DNA of 64,000 nucleotides from Planctomycetota bacterium (GTDB lineage: Bacteria; Planctomycetota; Planctomycetia; Pirellulales; Pirellulaceae). Positions 28,370 through 37,584 of the stretch are shown in pieces. The notes under the pieces were generated by a model that was not told where the DNA came from, ran no database searches, and saw nothing but the letters and a program-made list of their open reading frames with translations. The stretch's first letter is position 1. Every line of letters starts with the position of its first letter. Both the position numbers and the translations under genes were made by a program. The stretch spans positions 1 to 64,000 of the forward strand of contig CAUJHS010000063.1 in NCBI GenBank assembly GCA_963204915.1, written 5' to 3'.

Positions 28370-29611
28370 ATGTACGTAGAGCTAATTCTTTCCCTCGCGA
28401 AGATCGCCCTCCTGTTAGGAGGGTTGATGACCGCCGCAGCGTACTTCGTGCTGCTGGAGCGCTGGATCGCGGCGTGGGTGCAGGACCGACGTGGTCCGAA
28501 CCGCGTGGGAATTCCCCTCACGAAAGTGCGCTTATTTGGACTCGGGCAACCCCTCGCGGACGGCTTGAAATTCATCTTCAAAGAAGAATTCACGCCCGCC
28601 CATGTGAATCGCGGCTTGTTCGTGCTGGCGCCCATTGCGATTCTGGCCGCCGCGCTGGCCGTGTTTGCCGTCATTCCCTTTGGCAGCGTCATTCCAGGTG
28701 AGACGATTCGCGGCTGGCTGGGCGAAGAAAGCGACCGCCCGATCGAACTGATCGCCGCACCGGGCGTGAACGTTGCGCTGTTGTATGTGTTCGCGCTTTC
28801 CAGTATCGGCGTGTATGGCGTGATTCTCGGAGGCTGGGCCAGTAACAACAAATACAGCTTCCTGGGCATGTTGCGCTCCAGCGCTCAGTTGATCGCTTAC
28901 GAGATTCCCCTCGGGCTGGGCATTCTGGGCGTGGTGGCCGCGACGGGATCGCTCGAACTCGATGTGATCATCGAGCAGCAAGCGCAAACGGGCGTCTGGT
29001 TCGCCTTCGCCCAGCCGCTGGGTTTGATCGTATTCGTCGTCGCCGCTTTTGCGGAAGCCGCGCGGCTTCCCTTCGATTTGCCCGAAGCCGAACAAGAGTT
29101 GATCGGCGGTTATCACACCGAGTACGCCGGCATGAAGCTGTTGTTATTCCTGGTGGCCGAGTTCCTGCACATGATCACGGCGGCCTTCTTGATCGTCATT
29201 TTGTTCGCAGGAGGATGGCATTTTTGGGGACTGACCGACCCTGGCTTCTGGGGCGTGTCGGAAGTGAATTGGCCGATCGCGCTGGCTCGGATCGCGGTGT
29301 TGATGACCAAGATCTTTCTCGTGATTCTGTTCTTCATGATGGTCCGCTGGAGTTGGCCTCGCTTTCGTTTCGACCAATTGATGAACTTGGCCTGGAAGGT
29401 CATGCTGCCGCTGGGAATGGTCAATCTGGTCGCCGTGGCGGTGTTTGAAGAACTGCGAAAGTCGTTTGAGGTTAGCGATTGGCTACTGGTGCCGATGGCG
29501 TGGGCGGTGTGCCTGGCGGGTTGGCTGGCTGTGGCCTATGCGGCGCCACTGACGAGCGATAACCGGCCGCGCCGCGGACTTCAACCGTACCGTGTAGACA
29601 CCCAGATTTGA
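28370..29611 (+). CDS. nuoH: NADH-quinone oxidoreductase subunit H
   Basis: The 413-residue membrane subunit has about eight helices and connects the quinone cavity to the proton-pumping arm. Signatures are QDRRGPNRVGIP (first loop), GQPLADGLKFIFKEEF, and the charged loop AEAARLPFDLPEAEQELIGG followed by YHTEYAGMK. The ATG at 28370 was chosen over a TTG at 28340. Confidence 0.95.
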   Translation: MYVELILSLAKIALLLGGLMTAAAYFVLLERWIAAWVQDRRGPNRVGIPLTKVRLFGLGQPLADGLKFIFKEEFTPAHVNRGLFVLAPIAILAAALAVFAVIPFGSVIPGETIRGWLGEESDRPIELIAAPGVNVALLYVFALSSIGVYGVILGGWASNNKYSFLGMLRSSAQLIAYEIPLGLGILGVVAATGSLELDVIIEQQAQTGVWFAFAQPLGLIVFVVAAFAEAARLPFDLPEAEQELIGGYHTEYAGMKLLLFLVAEFLHMITAAFLIVILFAGGWHFWGLTDPGFWGVSEVNWPIALARIAVLMTKIFLVILFFMMVRWSWPRFRFDQLMNLAWKVMLPLGMVNLVAVAVFEELRKSFEVSDWLLVPMAWAVCLAGWLAVAYAAPLTSDNRPRRGLQPYRVDTQI

Positions 29612-29627
29612 CGTTGGAGCGTTGTGT

Positions 29628-30251
29628 ATGAAATCTCAAGATCCCGCCATTCGCTGGGTGGACGAGCCGAAGTTGGGCCTTGCCGGCAAGATGTACTTGC
29701 CCTTGTTCCTGCAAGGTTTAACCGTAACCACCAAGCACCTGGTTTCGCCGAAGGTGACGGTCAGCTACCCGGACCAAGAACCCCAAATTGACAACCCGCT
29801 GATTTACCGCGGGGTGCATCGCCTGAATAAAGACGCGCAAGGCCGCGTTAAATGCGTTGCGTGCTTTTTGTGCGCCACGGCCTGCCCCGCTCACTGTATC
29901 GACATCGTCGGTGTCGAAAGCCCGTGGCCGGACCGCGAGAAATATCCCGAGAGTTTCACCATCGACGAACTGCGTTGCATTTTTTGCGGCATGTGCGAAG
30001 AAGCCTGCCCCGTCGATGCGATTGAACTAACCAGTTTGTATAACCTAACGGGCCGCAGCCGCGAAGAAATGGTGTTCGATAAGGAAAAGCTGCTGTCCGT
30101 TTACGAAGCGACGAAAGACGCCGAACCCATGGCTTCCGTTCGGCATGGCCTCCCGACCCCGAGTTCCGAAGGAACTGGCGCGCCCCAGTCCGCGGCGCCG
30201 CCGCAGGCATCGCCTGTGCTGCAGGGCGACGTCCACACGCATTCGCACTGA
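29628..30251 (+). CDS. nuoI: NADH-quinone oxidoreductase subunit I
   Basis: The 207-residue ferredoxin-like subunit carries 4Fe-4S clusters N6a and N6b, bound by CVACFLCATACP and CIFCGMCEEACP. It relays electrons from NuoG to NuoB. The C-terminus has an extra proline- and alanine-rich tail ending in VHTHSH that is not part of the conserved core. GGAG lies 8 bases before the ATG. Confidence 0.95.
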   Translation: MKSQDPAIRWVDEPKLGLAGKMYLPLFLQGLTVTTKHLVSPKVTVSYPDQEPQIDNPLIYRGVHRLNKDAQGRVKCVACFLCATACPAHCIDIVGVESPWPDREKYPESFTIDELRCIFCGMCEEACPVDAIELTSLYNLTGRSREEMVFDKEKLLSVYEATKDAEPMASVRHGLPTPSSEGTGAPQSAAPPQASPVLQGDVHTHSH

Positions 30252-30271
30252 ACCCATCATAAATTCCTCGT

Positions 30272-31213
30272 ATGACTTCTTCCGTATTATGCCGTGTCGC
30301 GTCGTTTTCCGCTTCGGCGGTTGCGCAGGCGGACGCGGCTTCGTCCCCTCCGGCCAAGGCCGCGACCGAACAGGTCGCGCTCGGGTCGACCCTTGAGCCC
30401 TACTTGCTGCCGGGGGCGATGCTTCTCGGCGCCATAGGGGTGTGGCTGATGCTGTCCCGTTTGCATCGCACGGGTCGAGTCATCGGCGGCGTGGTCGCCC
30501 TCTTGGGTTTCGTGTTGCTGGGGCTGACCCAGCACTCCATTACTCATTCCGCCGACGCGGCCGGCGCCAGTTATGAAGATTTGTTCGTGTCCGTCTTGTA
30601 TTGGCTCATGGCGGGTGTGACCGTCATCGCAGCGGGGGCCACCATCACCATGCGCAGCCCCGTATACAGCGCCGTGTGCTTCGCCACCACACTGCTGGGT
30701 ATAGCTGGGTTGTTCTTGCTCACCGGTGCGCAGTTCTTGAGTATCGCCACGGTTGCGGTGTACGCCGGCGCCATTGTCGTGATGTTCCTCTTTGTCGTGA
30801 TGCTCGCGCAGTCGGAAGGCCATGCGTATTACGATCGCATTAGTTGGGGCCGTTTACCGCCTCTGGCGGCCTCGGCCGCCGCGGCGTTATTTATTGGCGG
30901 GGTGGCGTATCTGACGGAAAGTTTAAACGGCCTGGCGGCGCCGGTGACCGCCAACGCCAACCCTGTCTTGGCCGAAGCGCACATGGCGCACCTGGGGCGA
31001 GAACTCTTCAGTACGCACTTGATTGCTGTGGAAATTGCGGGCACGCTGCTGCTTGTGGCCCTGGTCGGCGCCATTGCGATTGTCATCCAAGGGCGCGATC
31101 CGGCCATCGTCCGGCGCGATTACGAACGGAACGAACGCACAACTCAGGACGGCGCCGCTCAGCCCGCTCCTGCCCGAGAACTCCAACCCGCAGGAGGAAA
31201 CGGCCGTGAATGA
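30272..31213 (+). CDS. nuoJ: NADH-quinone oxidoreductase subunit J with N-terminal extension
   Basis: NuoJ is a membrane subunit at the pivot of complex I. The conserved core begins near residue 105 (DLFVSVLYWLMAGVTVIAAG) and includes AVYAGAIVVMFLFVVMLAQ, the pi-bulge helix. Family members are usually 160-200 residues; this one is 313. The extra N-terminal part contains two predicted membrane segments (LLPGAMLLGAIGVWLML and VIGGVVALLGFVLLGL). The C-terminal tail is polar. It overlaps nuoK by 8 bases. The start at 30272 is the first ATG; an internal start that would remove the extension cannot be excluded. Confidence 0.9.
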   Translation: MTSSVLCRVASFSASAVAQADAASSPPAKAATEQVALGSTLEPYLLPGAMLLGAIGVWLMLSRLHRTGRVIGGVVALLGFVLLGLTQHSITHSADAAGASYEDLFVSVLYWLMAGVTVIAAGATITMRSPVYSAVCFATTLLGIAGLFLLTGAQFLSIATVAVYAGAIVVMFLFVVMLAQSEGHAYYDRISWGRLPPLAASAAAALFIGGVAYLTESLNGLAAPVTANANPVLAEAHMAHLGRELFSTHLIAVEIAGTLLLVALVGAIAIVIQGRDPAIVRRDYERNERTTQDGAAQPAPARELQPAGGNGRE

Positions 31214-31649
31214 AACCGCCTTACTGCAAAACTACCTGGTCCTAGGCGGGGTGTTGTTCGCCTTGGGGCTAGCCGGCTTTCTGGTGCGCCGCAACGCCAT
31301 CGTGATGTTCTTGTGCGCTGAAATGATGCTGCAAGGCGTTTCGCTCACGTTCATCGCGTGGTCGCGCTTTCACGGCAACTGGGATGGCCAAATGCTCGTG
31401 GTGTTTATCGTCGCCGTGGCCGCCTGTGAGGCAGCCATCGCCCTGGCGCTCATTTTGATGCTGTACCAACGGAGCGGAACGCTCGATATCGCCTTCTGGC
31501 AAAACCTGCGGGAAGAGCATTTGCCGGCGCATGTCGATCGTCGCATTCCGGAGGAGCAACCCGAAGACCGCGCTTGGCCCGTACTTACGCCAGCCGGACG
31601 TATTCCCGAGGTCGACCTGGAGCAAATTAGCCATCGGCGAACGCTTTAG
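31206..31649 (+). CDS. nuoK: NADH-quinone oxidoreductase subunit K
   Basis: The 147-residue subunit has three transmembrane helices and the conserved acidic residues of the proton path (FLCAEMMLQGVSLTF and VAACEAAIALALIL). It starts with GTG at 31206 inside the end of nuoJ; AGGAGG 8 bases upstream decides this start. The roughly 45-residue charged C-terminal tail after LMLYQRSGT is longer than usual (the family is about 100 residues). Confidence 0.93.
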   Translation: MNETALLQNYLVLGGVLFALGLAGFLVRRNAIVMFLCAEMMLQGVSLTFIAWSRFHGNWDGQMLVVFIVAVAACEAAIALALILMLYQRSGTLDIAFWQNLREEHLPAHVDRRIPEEQPEDRAWPVLTPAGRIPEVDLEQISHRRTL

Positions 31650-31785
31650 AATTTTCGAACGCCGTGGCACGCGACATTTTGTCAACGCATCGTTCCCTGC
31701 AAATTGGTTAACTTCCTTGAGGCGTCCCAGTCTTCCCTTATTGACTGTCCTTGGACCGAGCACGTTTCCCACAACGTGAGACTGT

Positions 31786-34053
31786 ATGTTCGACGTTCGT
31801 ACGTTACTCATCCTGATTCCCGCGCTGCCGCTGGCCGCCTGCGTGATTACGGCGCTTCTCGGTCCGCGGGTGTTGCGGTCGCAAAGCCATTGGCCGGCCA
31901 TCGTCGCGATCTTTGGATCGTTCGTGTGCAGCGCGCTTTTGGGTTTGGAAATTTATCACCGCCAGGCGGAACCGACCGATGGAGCCTCGGCTCGCGATAC
32001 GCTCGGCGGCGTCGAAGTGATTCCTGCGCCGCTGTGGACTTGGGCCGCCATCGAAGGCGCTTACCCCTGGACCGCGCCATCGAACTGGCATGAAGGGTCG
32101 TCCGAGCGCGACTTCCGCATTTCTGTCGTGTTGCGCGCCGATGCACTGACCGCCATGATGCTGGTCATGGTGACTTTCGTCGCAACCTTGGTCGCCATTT
32201 ACTCGGCGGGTTACATGCACGGCGACGCCGGTTATTGGCGGTTTTTTACGTATGTGTCGTTGTTCGTATTTTCGATGACGATGCTCGTGTCAGTAAGCAA
32301 CTTCCTGTTGCTTTACGTGTTTTGGGAGGCCGTGGGCGTTTGCAGCTACTTATTGATTGGCTTCTGGTATCAAAAACCCGAGGCGGCTGCCGCCGGTAAG
32401 AAGGCGTTCCTCGTCAATCGCGTGGGCGACTTCGGCTTCGCCCTGGGCTTGTTTCTGATTTGGACCACCTACGGAACGCTCGACTTTCACGACTCGCTGG
32501 CCAACGGCGATACCGATCCGGTTCGCGTCGCCCAGGCGCGTGAAGAACTTCAAACAGGCAAGACTCCTGCCGACCCTTCGCAACGTCTGACGCCGGGGGT
32601 GCTCGGCCAAACTTTGTTGGAAACGCAAGACGCGGGCGGCCGGCAGATGCGTCGTGACTGGGAAACCATACTTACCGGCGGGCAAGGACCCGACACACGC
32701 AGTTACGTGGGCGGCGGCGTCGGCCTGGCCATCTGCCTGCTGCTCCTGGTCGGCGCCTGCGGCAAGAGCGCGCAATTCCCCTTGCACGTTTGGTTGCCCG
32801 ATGCGATGGAAGGCCCTACCCCCGTCAGCGCCTTAATTCACGCCGCTACGATGGTCACGGCCGGCGTCTACATGATCGCGCGGTGCATTCCCTTGTTCGA
32901 CGCCTCGCCCGAAGCGCAGGCCGTGGTCGCGGCCATCGGCGGGTTGACCGCCTTGCTGGCCGCGCTCATCGCTTTGACCCAATACGATTTGAAACGCGTG
33001 CTGGCGTACTCCACGATCAGCCAGCTTGGTTATATGTTCCTCGCCATGGGAACAGCCACCGCGACGGGTGTCGCCGCGGGCATGTTTCACTTGTTCACGC
33101 ACGCGTTTTTCAAAGCCCTGCTGTTCCTTGGGGCTGGAAGCGTCATGCACGCCATGGGGGGCGTCATCGACATGCGCCGCTTCAGCGGTTTGCGGCATAT
33201 CATGCCCACCACCTACGCCACGTTTTTGATTGGCTCGTTGGCCCTTGCGGGCATGGCGCCCTTCTCGGGCTTTTTCAGCAAAGACGCGGTCATTGCGGCG
33301 GTGTATGACCGCACGCACGACGGGGCTTATGCGGGGCTTTACTCGGTGCTGATGTATTCCGCCTTGTTGACGGCGCTGTTGACCGCGTTTTACACGTTCC
33401 GCGCATTCTTTATGACGTTCCACGGTCCGCAGCAAATCCCCGCCGAGGCCGGGCATCACGCGCATGAATCGCCTGCCTCGATGACAGGGCCGCTGCTAAC
33501 TTTGGCGGTGCTTGCGGCCATTATCGGCGGCGTCCTTTTCGTCACGGGATCATTTACGCATTTCCTCGGCCATACTCCTTCGCTGGCCTATTTGTCCGGC
33601 ATCGCAGGCCACGAATCGGCGGGGGGGCATCATGCCGATCATACGTGGATCGCCGTCGTGAGCTTTTTCATCGCGCTGATTGGCATTGGCGTCGCCGCGT
33701 TCCTTTACCTGGGCGATCAGCGCGAAGTGCAAGCGATTAGCAAAGAACTGCAACTGCGCCAGAGCCCGCGGTTGCGCGGCGTTTCGCCGTATCAGTTGTC
33801 GGCGCACAAGTTTTACTTTGACGAGATCTACGATTTCCTGATCGTGCGTCCCATGCGTCTTTTCGCGCAAGGGACGTATTGGATTGATCGCCACCTGGTC
33901 GACGGGCTCGTGAACCTCGTGGGGCGAATTCCTCCGGCTCTCGGTTCGGTCATGCGATCGCTCCAAATGGGACTGGTGCAGTTTTACGCCCTCGCCATGG
34001 TGCTGGGCGCGCTGATTTTACTTGCCGTGCGGCTGTGGGCCGCCGGCCGATAG
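31786..34053 (+). CDS. nuoL: NADH-quinone oxidoreductase subunit L
   Basis: The 755-residue distal antiporter-like proton pump subunit has about 16 helices. Visible are LLLYVFWEAVGVCSYLLIGF with the key Glu, AFLVNRVGDFGFALG, SAQFPLHVWLPDAMEGPTPV, and DLKRVLAYSTISQLGYMF with the pumping Lys. The C-terminus carries the long lateral helix region. An insertion around residues 235-300 (charged, extending to TGGQGPDTR) makes it longer than E. coli NuoL. A 136-base spacer follows nuoK and contains a 6-bp-arm hairpin (31761-31778) just before the start. Confidence 0.95.
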   Translation: MFDVRTLLILIPALPLAACVITALLGPRVLRSQSHWPAIVAIFGSFVCSALLGLEIYHRQAEPTDGASARDTLGGVEVIPAPLWTWAAIEGAYPWTAPSNWHEGSSERDFRISVVLRADALTAMMLVMVTFVATLVAIYSAGYMHGDAGYWRFFTYVSLFVFSMTMLVSVSNFLLLYVFWEAVGVCSYLLIGFWYQKPEAAAAGKKAFLVNRVGDFGFALGLFLIWTTYGTLDFHDSLANGDTDPVRVAQAREELQTGKTPADPSQRLTPGVLGQTLLETQDAGGRQMRRDWETILTGGQGPDTRSYVGGGVGLAICLLLLVGACGKSAQFPLHVWLPDAMEGPTPVSALIHAATMVTAGVYMIARCIPLFDASPEAQAVVAAIGGLTALLAALIALTQYDLKRVLAYSTISQLGYMFLAMGTATATGVAAGMFHLFTHAFFKALLFLGAGSVMHAMGGVIDMRRFSGLRHIMPTTYATFLIGSLALAGMAPFSGFFSKDAVIAAVYDRTHDGAYAGLYSVLMYSALLTALLTAFYTFRAFFMTFHGPQQIPAEAGHHAHESPASMTGPLLTLAVLAAIIGGVLFVTGSFTHFLGHTPSLAYLSGIAGHESAGGHHADHTWIAVVSFFIALIGIGVAAFLYLGDQREVQAISKELQLRQSPRLRGVSPYQLSAHKFYFDEIYDFLIVRPMRLFAQGTYWIDRHLVDGLVNLVGRIPPALGSVMRSLQMGLVQFYALAMVLGALILLAVRLWAAGR

Positions 34054-34127
34054 CTGGCCCTTGCGGGACACCCCCGCAACGCGGCGAACACTACAAATTG
34101 ACGCTTGACGGAAGGTCTTGACCGACC

Positions 34128-35777
34128 ATGGATTATTCTCGCTGGCTTGTGTTTACGATCCTGCTGCCCTTCTTTGGCGCCTTCCTGATGGGAGCGCTGG
34201 CGCCGATGGGCCGGAACGTCATTCGCGCCGCAGCGCTTGGCGTCGCCCTTGCGACCCTCGCGCTGACCTGCTTCCTGGCCGCAAACTTCCCGGTCGGGCC
34301 GGAAAACCAATTTGCCAACGTGGCGCACTCGTGGATCGGCGGCGAAGATATTGGCGTCAATGTGCAATTTGCGGTTGGCTTAGACGGTCTCAGTCTATGG
34401 CTGTTTTGCTTGTCGGCCTTGTTGCTGGTCACATCGGTCCTGGTCAGTTGGGAGGCGATCGCGGAACGCCCCTCGTTGTACTACGCCATGTTGCTGCTCC
34501 TGACCGGTGGTTGCCTGGGGGTGTTCGCCGCGAAAGACATTATCCTGTTCTATATCTTCTTCGAATTCACGCTCATCCCGTTGTTCTTCTTGATCGGCAT
34601 CTGGGGAAGCGAAGAGCGACGCTACGCTGCGATTAAGTTCTTCCTGTTCACCTTTGCCGGCAGCGTGTTGACCTTCCTCGGCCTTCTGGCCATCGTGTTC
34701 TGGGTGGCCAACGACCCGGCAGCGCCGGGCGGTCAAGGCGTGCTTACCTTTTCGATTCCCGACTTGACCGCGGCGCTCCAAACGCGGCCCTTGCCGGGCG
34801 CTTTGCAACTTTGGGTCTTCCTGGCGTTGTTCGCCGGATTCGCCATTAAGGTGCCGTTGTTTCCTTTGCACACGTGGTTGCCTTTGGCGCACGTCCAGGC
34901 GCCTACCGCGGGTAGCGTGTTTCTGGCGGGCGTTATGTTGAAAATGGGAACGTACGGTTTTTTGCGGTTCAATATTCCCATGTTGCCCGATGCGGCGGCA
35001 ACGCTTGCTCCGCTGCTCTTGTGGCTGGCGGTGATCGGCATCATTTACGGGGCATTCGTTGCACTGGCCCAGTCCGACATGAAACGCTTGATTGCGTATT
35101 CCTCCGTCAGCCACTTGGGCTTTTGCATGCTGGGGTTGTTCGCCTTGAATCGTCTGGGGGTGTACGGCGGCGCCCTGCAAATGGTCAATCACGGCATTTC
35201 GACGGGAGCGCTCTTCGCCCTGGTCGGCATGATGTACGAACGTTACCATACGCGTGAGATTCGCGCCTTCGGCGGAATTGCGCGTCGGGCGCCTTGGCTC
35301 GCGTTCTTCTTTTTGCTGTTTACCTTTTCCAGCATCGGTCTTCCCGGCATGAACGGCTTCGCGGGCGAATTTCCGTTGCTCGCGGGAATGTTCCAAGCAT
35401 CGCAAACCACCGAGGTCTGGCCTTCGCAATACCTGGTGATCGCCGTCTTGTCGGTGTTCGGCGTGGTGTTGGGCGCTTGGTACATGTTGTGGCTGGTGCA
35501 ACGGGTGTTCTTTGGGCCGCTCAAGGAGCCCCCACACAACGCGCATGACGCCCACCTTCCTGCCGATTTAACCTGGCGGGAAGTCGCCTCGTTGGCGCCA
35601 TTGGCCGTGTTTGTGTTTTGGATCGGCCTGTGGCCGCAGTTCTTTTTGGAGCGAATGGCGCCAACGCTCGATCGTTCGTCGAACGCTGCACAGCAGGCTG
35701 TTGCGGAGTCGTCGCCCTGGCGACACGCCCCGGCGCGTGGGGTCAACAAGATCGCTCGCATCGAACAGGAACCCTAG
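34128..35777 (+). CDS. nuoM: NADH-quinone oxidoreductase subunit M
   Basis: The 549-residue antiporter-like membrane subunit has the key Glu in ILFYIFFEFTLIPLFFLIG, VPLFPLHTWLPLAHVQAP, and DMKRLIAYSSVSHLGFCML with the pumping Lys. It has about 14 helices. The ATG at 34128 lies 74 bases after nuoL. Confidence 0.95.
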   Translation: MDYSRWLVFTILLPFFGAFLMGALAPMGRNVIRAAALGVALATLALTCFLAANFPVGPENQFANVAHSWIGGEDIGVNVQFAVGLDGLSLWLFCLSALLLVTSVLVSWEAIAERPSLYYAMLLLLTGGCLGVFAAKDIILFYIFFEFTLIPLFFLIGIWGSEERRYAAIKFFLFTFAGSVLTFLGLLAIVFWVANDPAAPGGQGVLTFSIPDLTAALQTRPLPGALQLWVFLALFAGFAIKVPLFPLHTWLPLAHVQAPTAGSVFLAGVMLKMGTYGFLRFNIPMLPDAAATLAPLLLWLAVIGIIYGAFVALAQSDMKRLIAYSSVSHLGFCMLGLFALNRLGVYGGALQMVNHGISTGALFALVGMMYERYHTREIRAFGGIARRAPWLAFFFLLFTFSSIGLPGMNGFAGEFPLLAGMFQASQTTEVWPSQYLVIAVLSVFGVVLGAWYMLWLVQRVFFGPLKEPPHNAHDAHLPADLTWREVASLAPLAVFVFWIGLWPQFFLERMAPTLDRSSNAAQQAVAESSPWRHAPARGVNKIARIEQEP

Positions 35778-35859
35778 TTGTTCTGTATGGCGCCACAACG
35801 GCCGAGACGCGCGTGGCCGCATGAATCAACTCAATTTCCCTTCCACTGAATAACGCAAC

Positions 35860-37452
35860 GTGTTTTCCGATACAACGACCGTGTGGGTTCTTTGGCCCGA
35901 GATTGCCCTGGCCGCGCTGGCCGTGTGGATTTACGTGGGCAATGCGTTGTTTCGTCCGAAGCCGAATACCCAAACGCGGCTTGGCTGGACCACTTTTGCC
36001 GCCGCCGCCGTGGCGTTCGCAGGGTTCGCTTTGTACTGGCACCAAGGCGGAGCGGTCTGGCGCCAAAGCCTCGTCTTGGAGGGACACGGTCCCCTGGCGA
36101 TCGACTATTTCGCTTACGCCATGCGCACGGTGGCTCTTTTGGCTGGCTTCCTGTTGGTGTTGCAGGCGTCTCGCGCGGGCGAGAACGAACTGGTCAGCGA
36201 ATACCTCGGCACGTTGCTCTTGGCCATTGTCGGCGTGATGCTGACTGCCTCGGCGAACGAGTTGATCTTCCTATTTTTGGGTTTGGAAATGCTTTCCATT
36301 CCTACTTACGTACTGCTGTTCCTAGGACGCCGCGACGGCGCCACCGCGGAAGCCACGATCAAATACTTCTTCCTCAGCGTGGCTTCGTCGGCCATGCTGT
36401 TATACGGTTTCGGTTTCCTCTACGGCATGGCCGGTTCGACCTCGCTCACCGAAATTCGCGCCGCCTTGGAAACCAGTTCGGCGGCCGACGGCGGCTTAAT
36501 GACGATGGCGCCCCTGGCGTTGATCCTCGTGTTCGCTGGCTTGGGTTTTCGCATTGCTGCGGCGCCGTTTCACTTTTACGCGCCCGACGTGTACCAAGGC
36601 GCCACGCACGCAAATGCTTCGCTCCTGTCGATACTTCCGAAGATCGCCGGCGTTGTTGTCTTCGTGCGATTAGTGGGCGTAACCATGCCAGCCTTGGGAG
36701 ATTTCGCCTGGCAATTGGCGATTGTGCTTTCGATCCTGACCATGACGATCGGCAATGTATCGGCCTTATGGCAAACCAACCTGCGCCGTTTGATGGCGTA
36801 TTCGTCCATCGCGCATTCCGGCTATATGCTGATCGGTCTGGCGGTGGCTTTGGCGGCAAGTCCTGCGGAGGCCGCCACGGGTGGTTTGTCGTCGGTCATC
36901 CTGTACTTGTTCGTGTATGTGTTCGCCACGCTGGGCGCTTTTGCGGCCTTCACGTATTTGGGCGCCAAAGACCGCGAGGTGAACCGCATCGACGAACTGG
37001 CCGGCGTGGCCAAAACCCGGCCGGTCGCCGCGGCCATAATCGCAGTGTGCATGTTTTCGCTCAGCGGCATTCCTCCGCTTGCCGGTTTTTGGGGCAAGCT
37101 GGCGTTGTTTGGCAACGCCATTCGGTTGGCCACCAACACCGAGAGCGCCACGCTGCAATGGTGGTTCATTGTGCTGGCGGTTGTGGGTGTGCTGAACGCG
37201 GCCGTAGCCGCAGCGTATTACTTGCGAATCGTCGGCGTGATGTACTTCCGCACAGCGGATACGGCGCTTCCTTCGCAGGGCGGCTGGGGCGCCTGGAGCG
37301 CCGCCGCCGCCGCAGCAGCCATGGTGTTGGCGGTGGGCGTTCTGCCGGGACGGCTGTTCGATAACGCGCAGCGGGCCGAACTTGCGGTTAAAGGAATCGC
37401 TTTGCCGGAAGGCCTCTCGCAAGCCGACGCGCCAACCTCGCTCGCAAAGTAA
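35860..37452 (+). CDS. nuoN: NADH-quinone oxidoreductase subunit N
   Basis: This is the 530-residue third antiporter-like subunit and the last gene of the operon. Visible are ELIFLFLGLEMLSIPTYVLL, AAPFHFYAPDVYQGA and RLMAYSSIAHSGYMLIGLA. It begins with GTG at 35860 and has no good Shine-Dalgarno. A 10-codon frame (35821-35853) ends 6 bases before it and might couple translation, which is speculative. The stop (37450-37452) is followed after 5 bases by the MITE. Confidence 0.94.
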   Translation: MFSDTTTVWVLWPEIALAALAVWIYVGNALFRPKPNTQTRLGWTTFAAAAVAFAGFALYWHQGGAVWRQSLVLEGHGPLAIDYFAYAMRTVALLAGFLLVLQASRAGENELVSEYLGTLLLAIVGVMLTASANELIFLFLGLEMLSIPTYVLLFLGRRDGATAEATIKYFFLSVASSAMLLYGFGFLYGMAGSTSLTEIRAALETSSAADGGLMTMAPLALILVFAGLGFRIAAAPFHFYAPDVYQGATHANASLLSILPKIAGVVVFVRLVGVTMPALGDFAWQLAIVLSILTMTIGNVSALWQTNLRRLMAYSSIAHSGYMLIGLAVALAASPAEAATGGLSSVILYLFVYVFATLGAFAAFTYLGAKDREVNRIDELAGVAKTRPVAAAIIAVCMFSLSGIPPLAGFWGKLALFGNAIRLATNTESATLQWWFIVLAVVGVLNAAVAAAYYLRIVGVMYFRTADTALPSQGGWGAWSAAAAAAAMVLAVGVLPGRLFDNAQRAELAVKGIALPEGLSQADAPTSLAK

Positions 37453-37457
37453 CCCGT

Positions 37458-37584
37458 TAGAGCGCGTTTCACGCAGGTGTGACGCCCCCAATGTGGCGCA
37501 CCCGCTCCGCGAGTGCCGCAAACCACTCGCGGAGCGAGTGGACCACACGGAAGAAGTCATCTCACCTCGATGAAGTACGCTCTA
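37458..37584. mobile_element. Palindromic MITE-like element, copy 1
   Basis: This 127-base element is repeated at 50335-50461 with the same length and high identity. It begins TAGAGC and ends GCTCTA. The outer 14 bases of each end match in 11 positions as inverted repeats, and similarity continues inward. The core holds a near-perfect palindrome (CCACTCGCGGAGCGAGTGG at 37522-37540). TA at both borders fits target duplication by IS630/Tc1-mariner type transposases. It separates convergent nuoN and btuB, overlaps the btuB stop codon, and may act as a bidirectional terminator. Confidence 0.75.

Noticed and set aside
35821-35853. A 10-codon ATG frame just before the nuoN GTG
   Set aside because: No Shine-Dalgarno; chance occurrence cannot be excluded, so it was noted under nuoN only.
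35883-37364. A 493-codon plus-strand frame inside nuoN in another frame
   Set aside because: It is arginine- and histidine-rich and has no family resemblance; nuoN in the overlapping frame has all conserved motifs.
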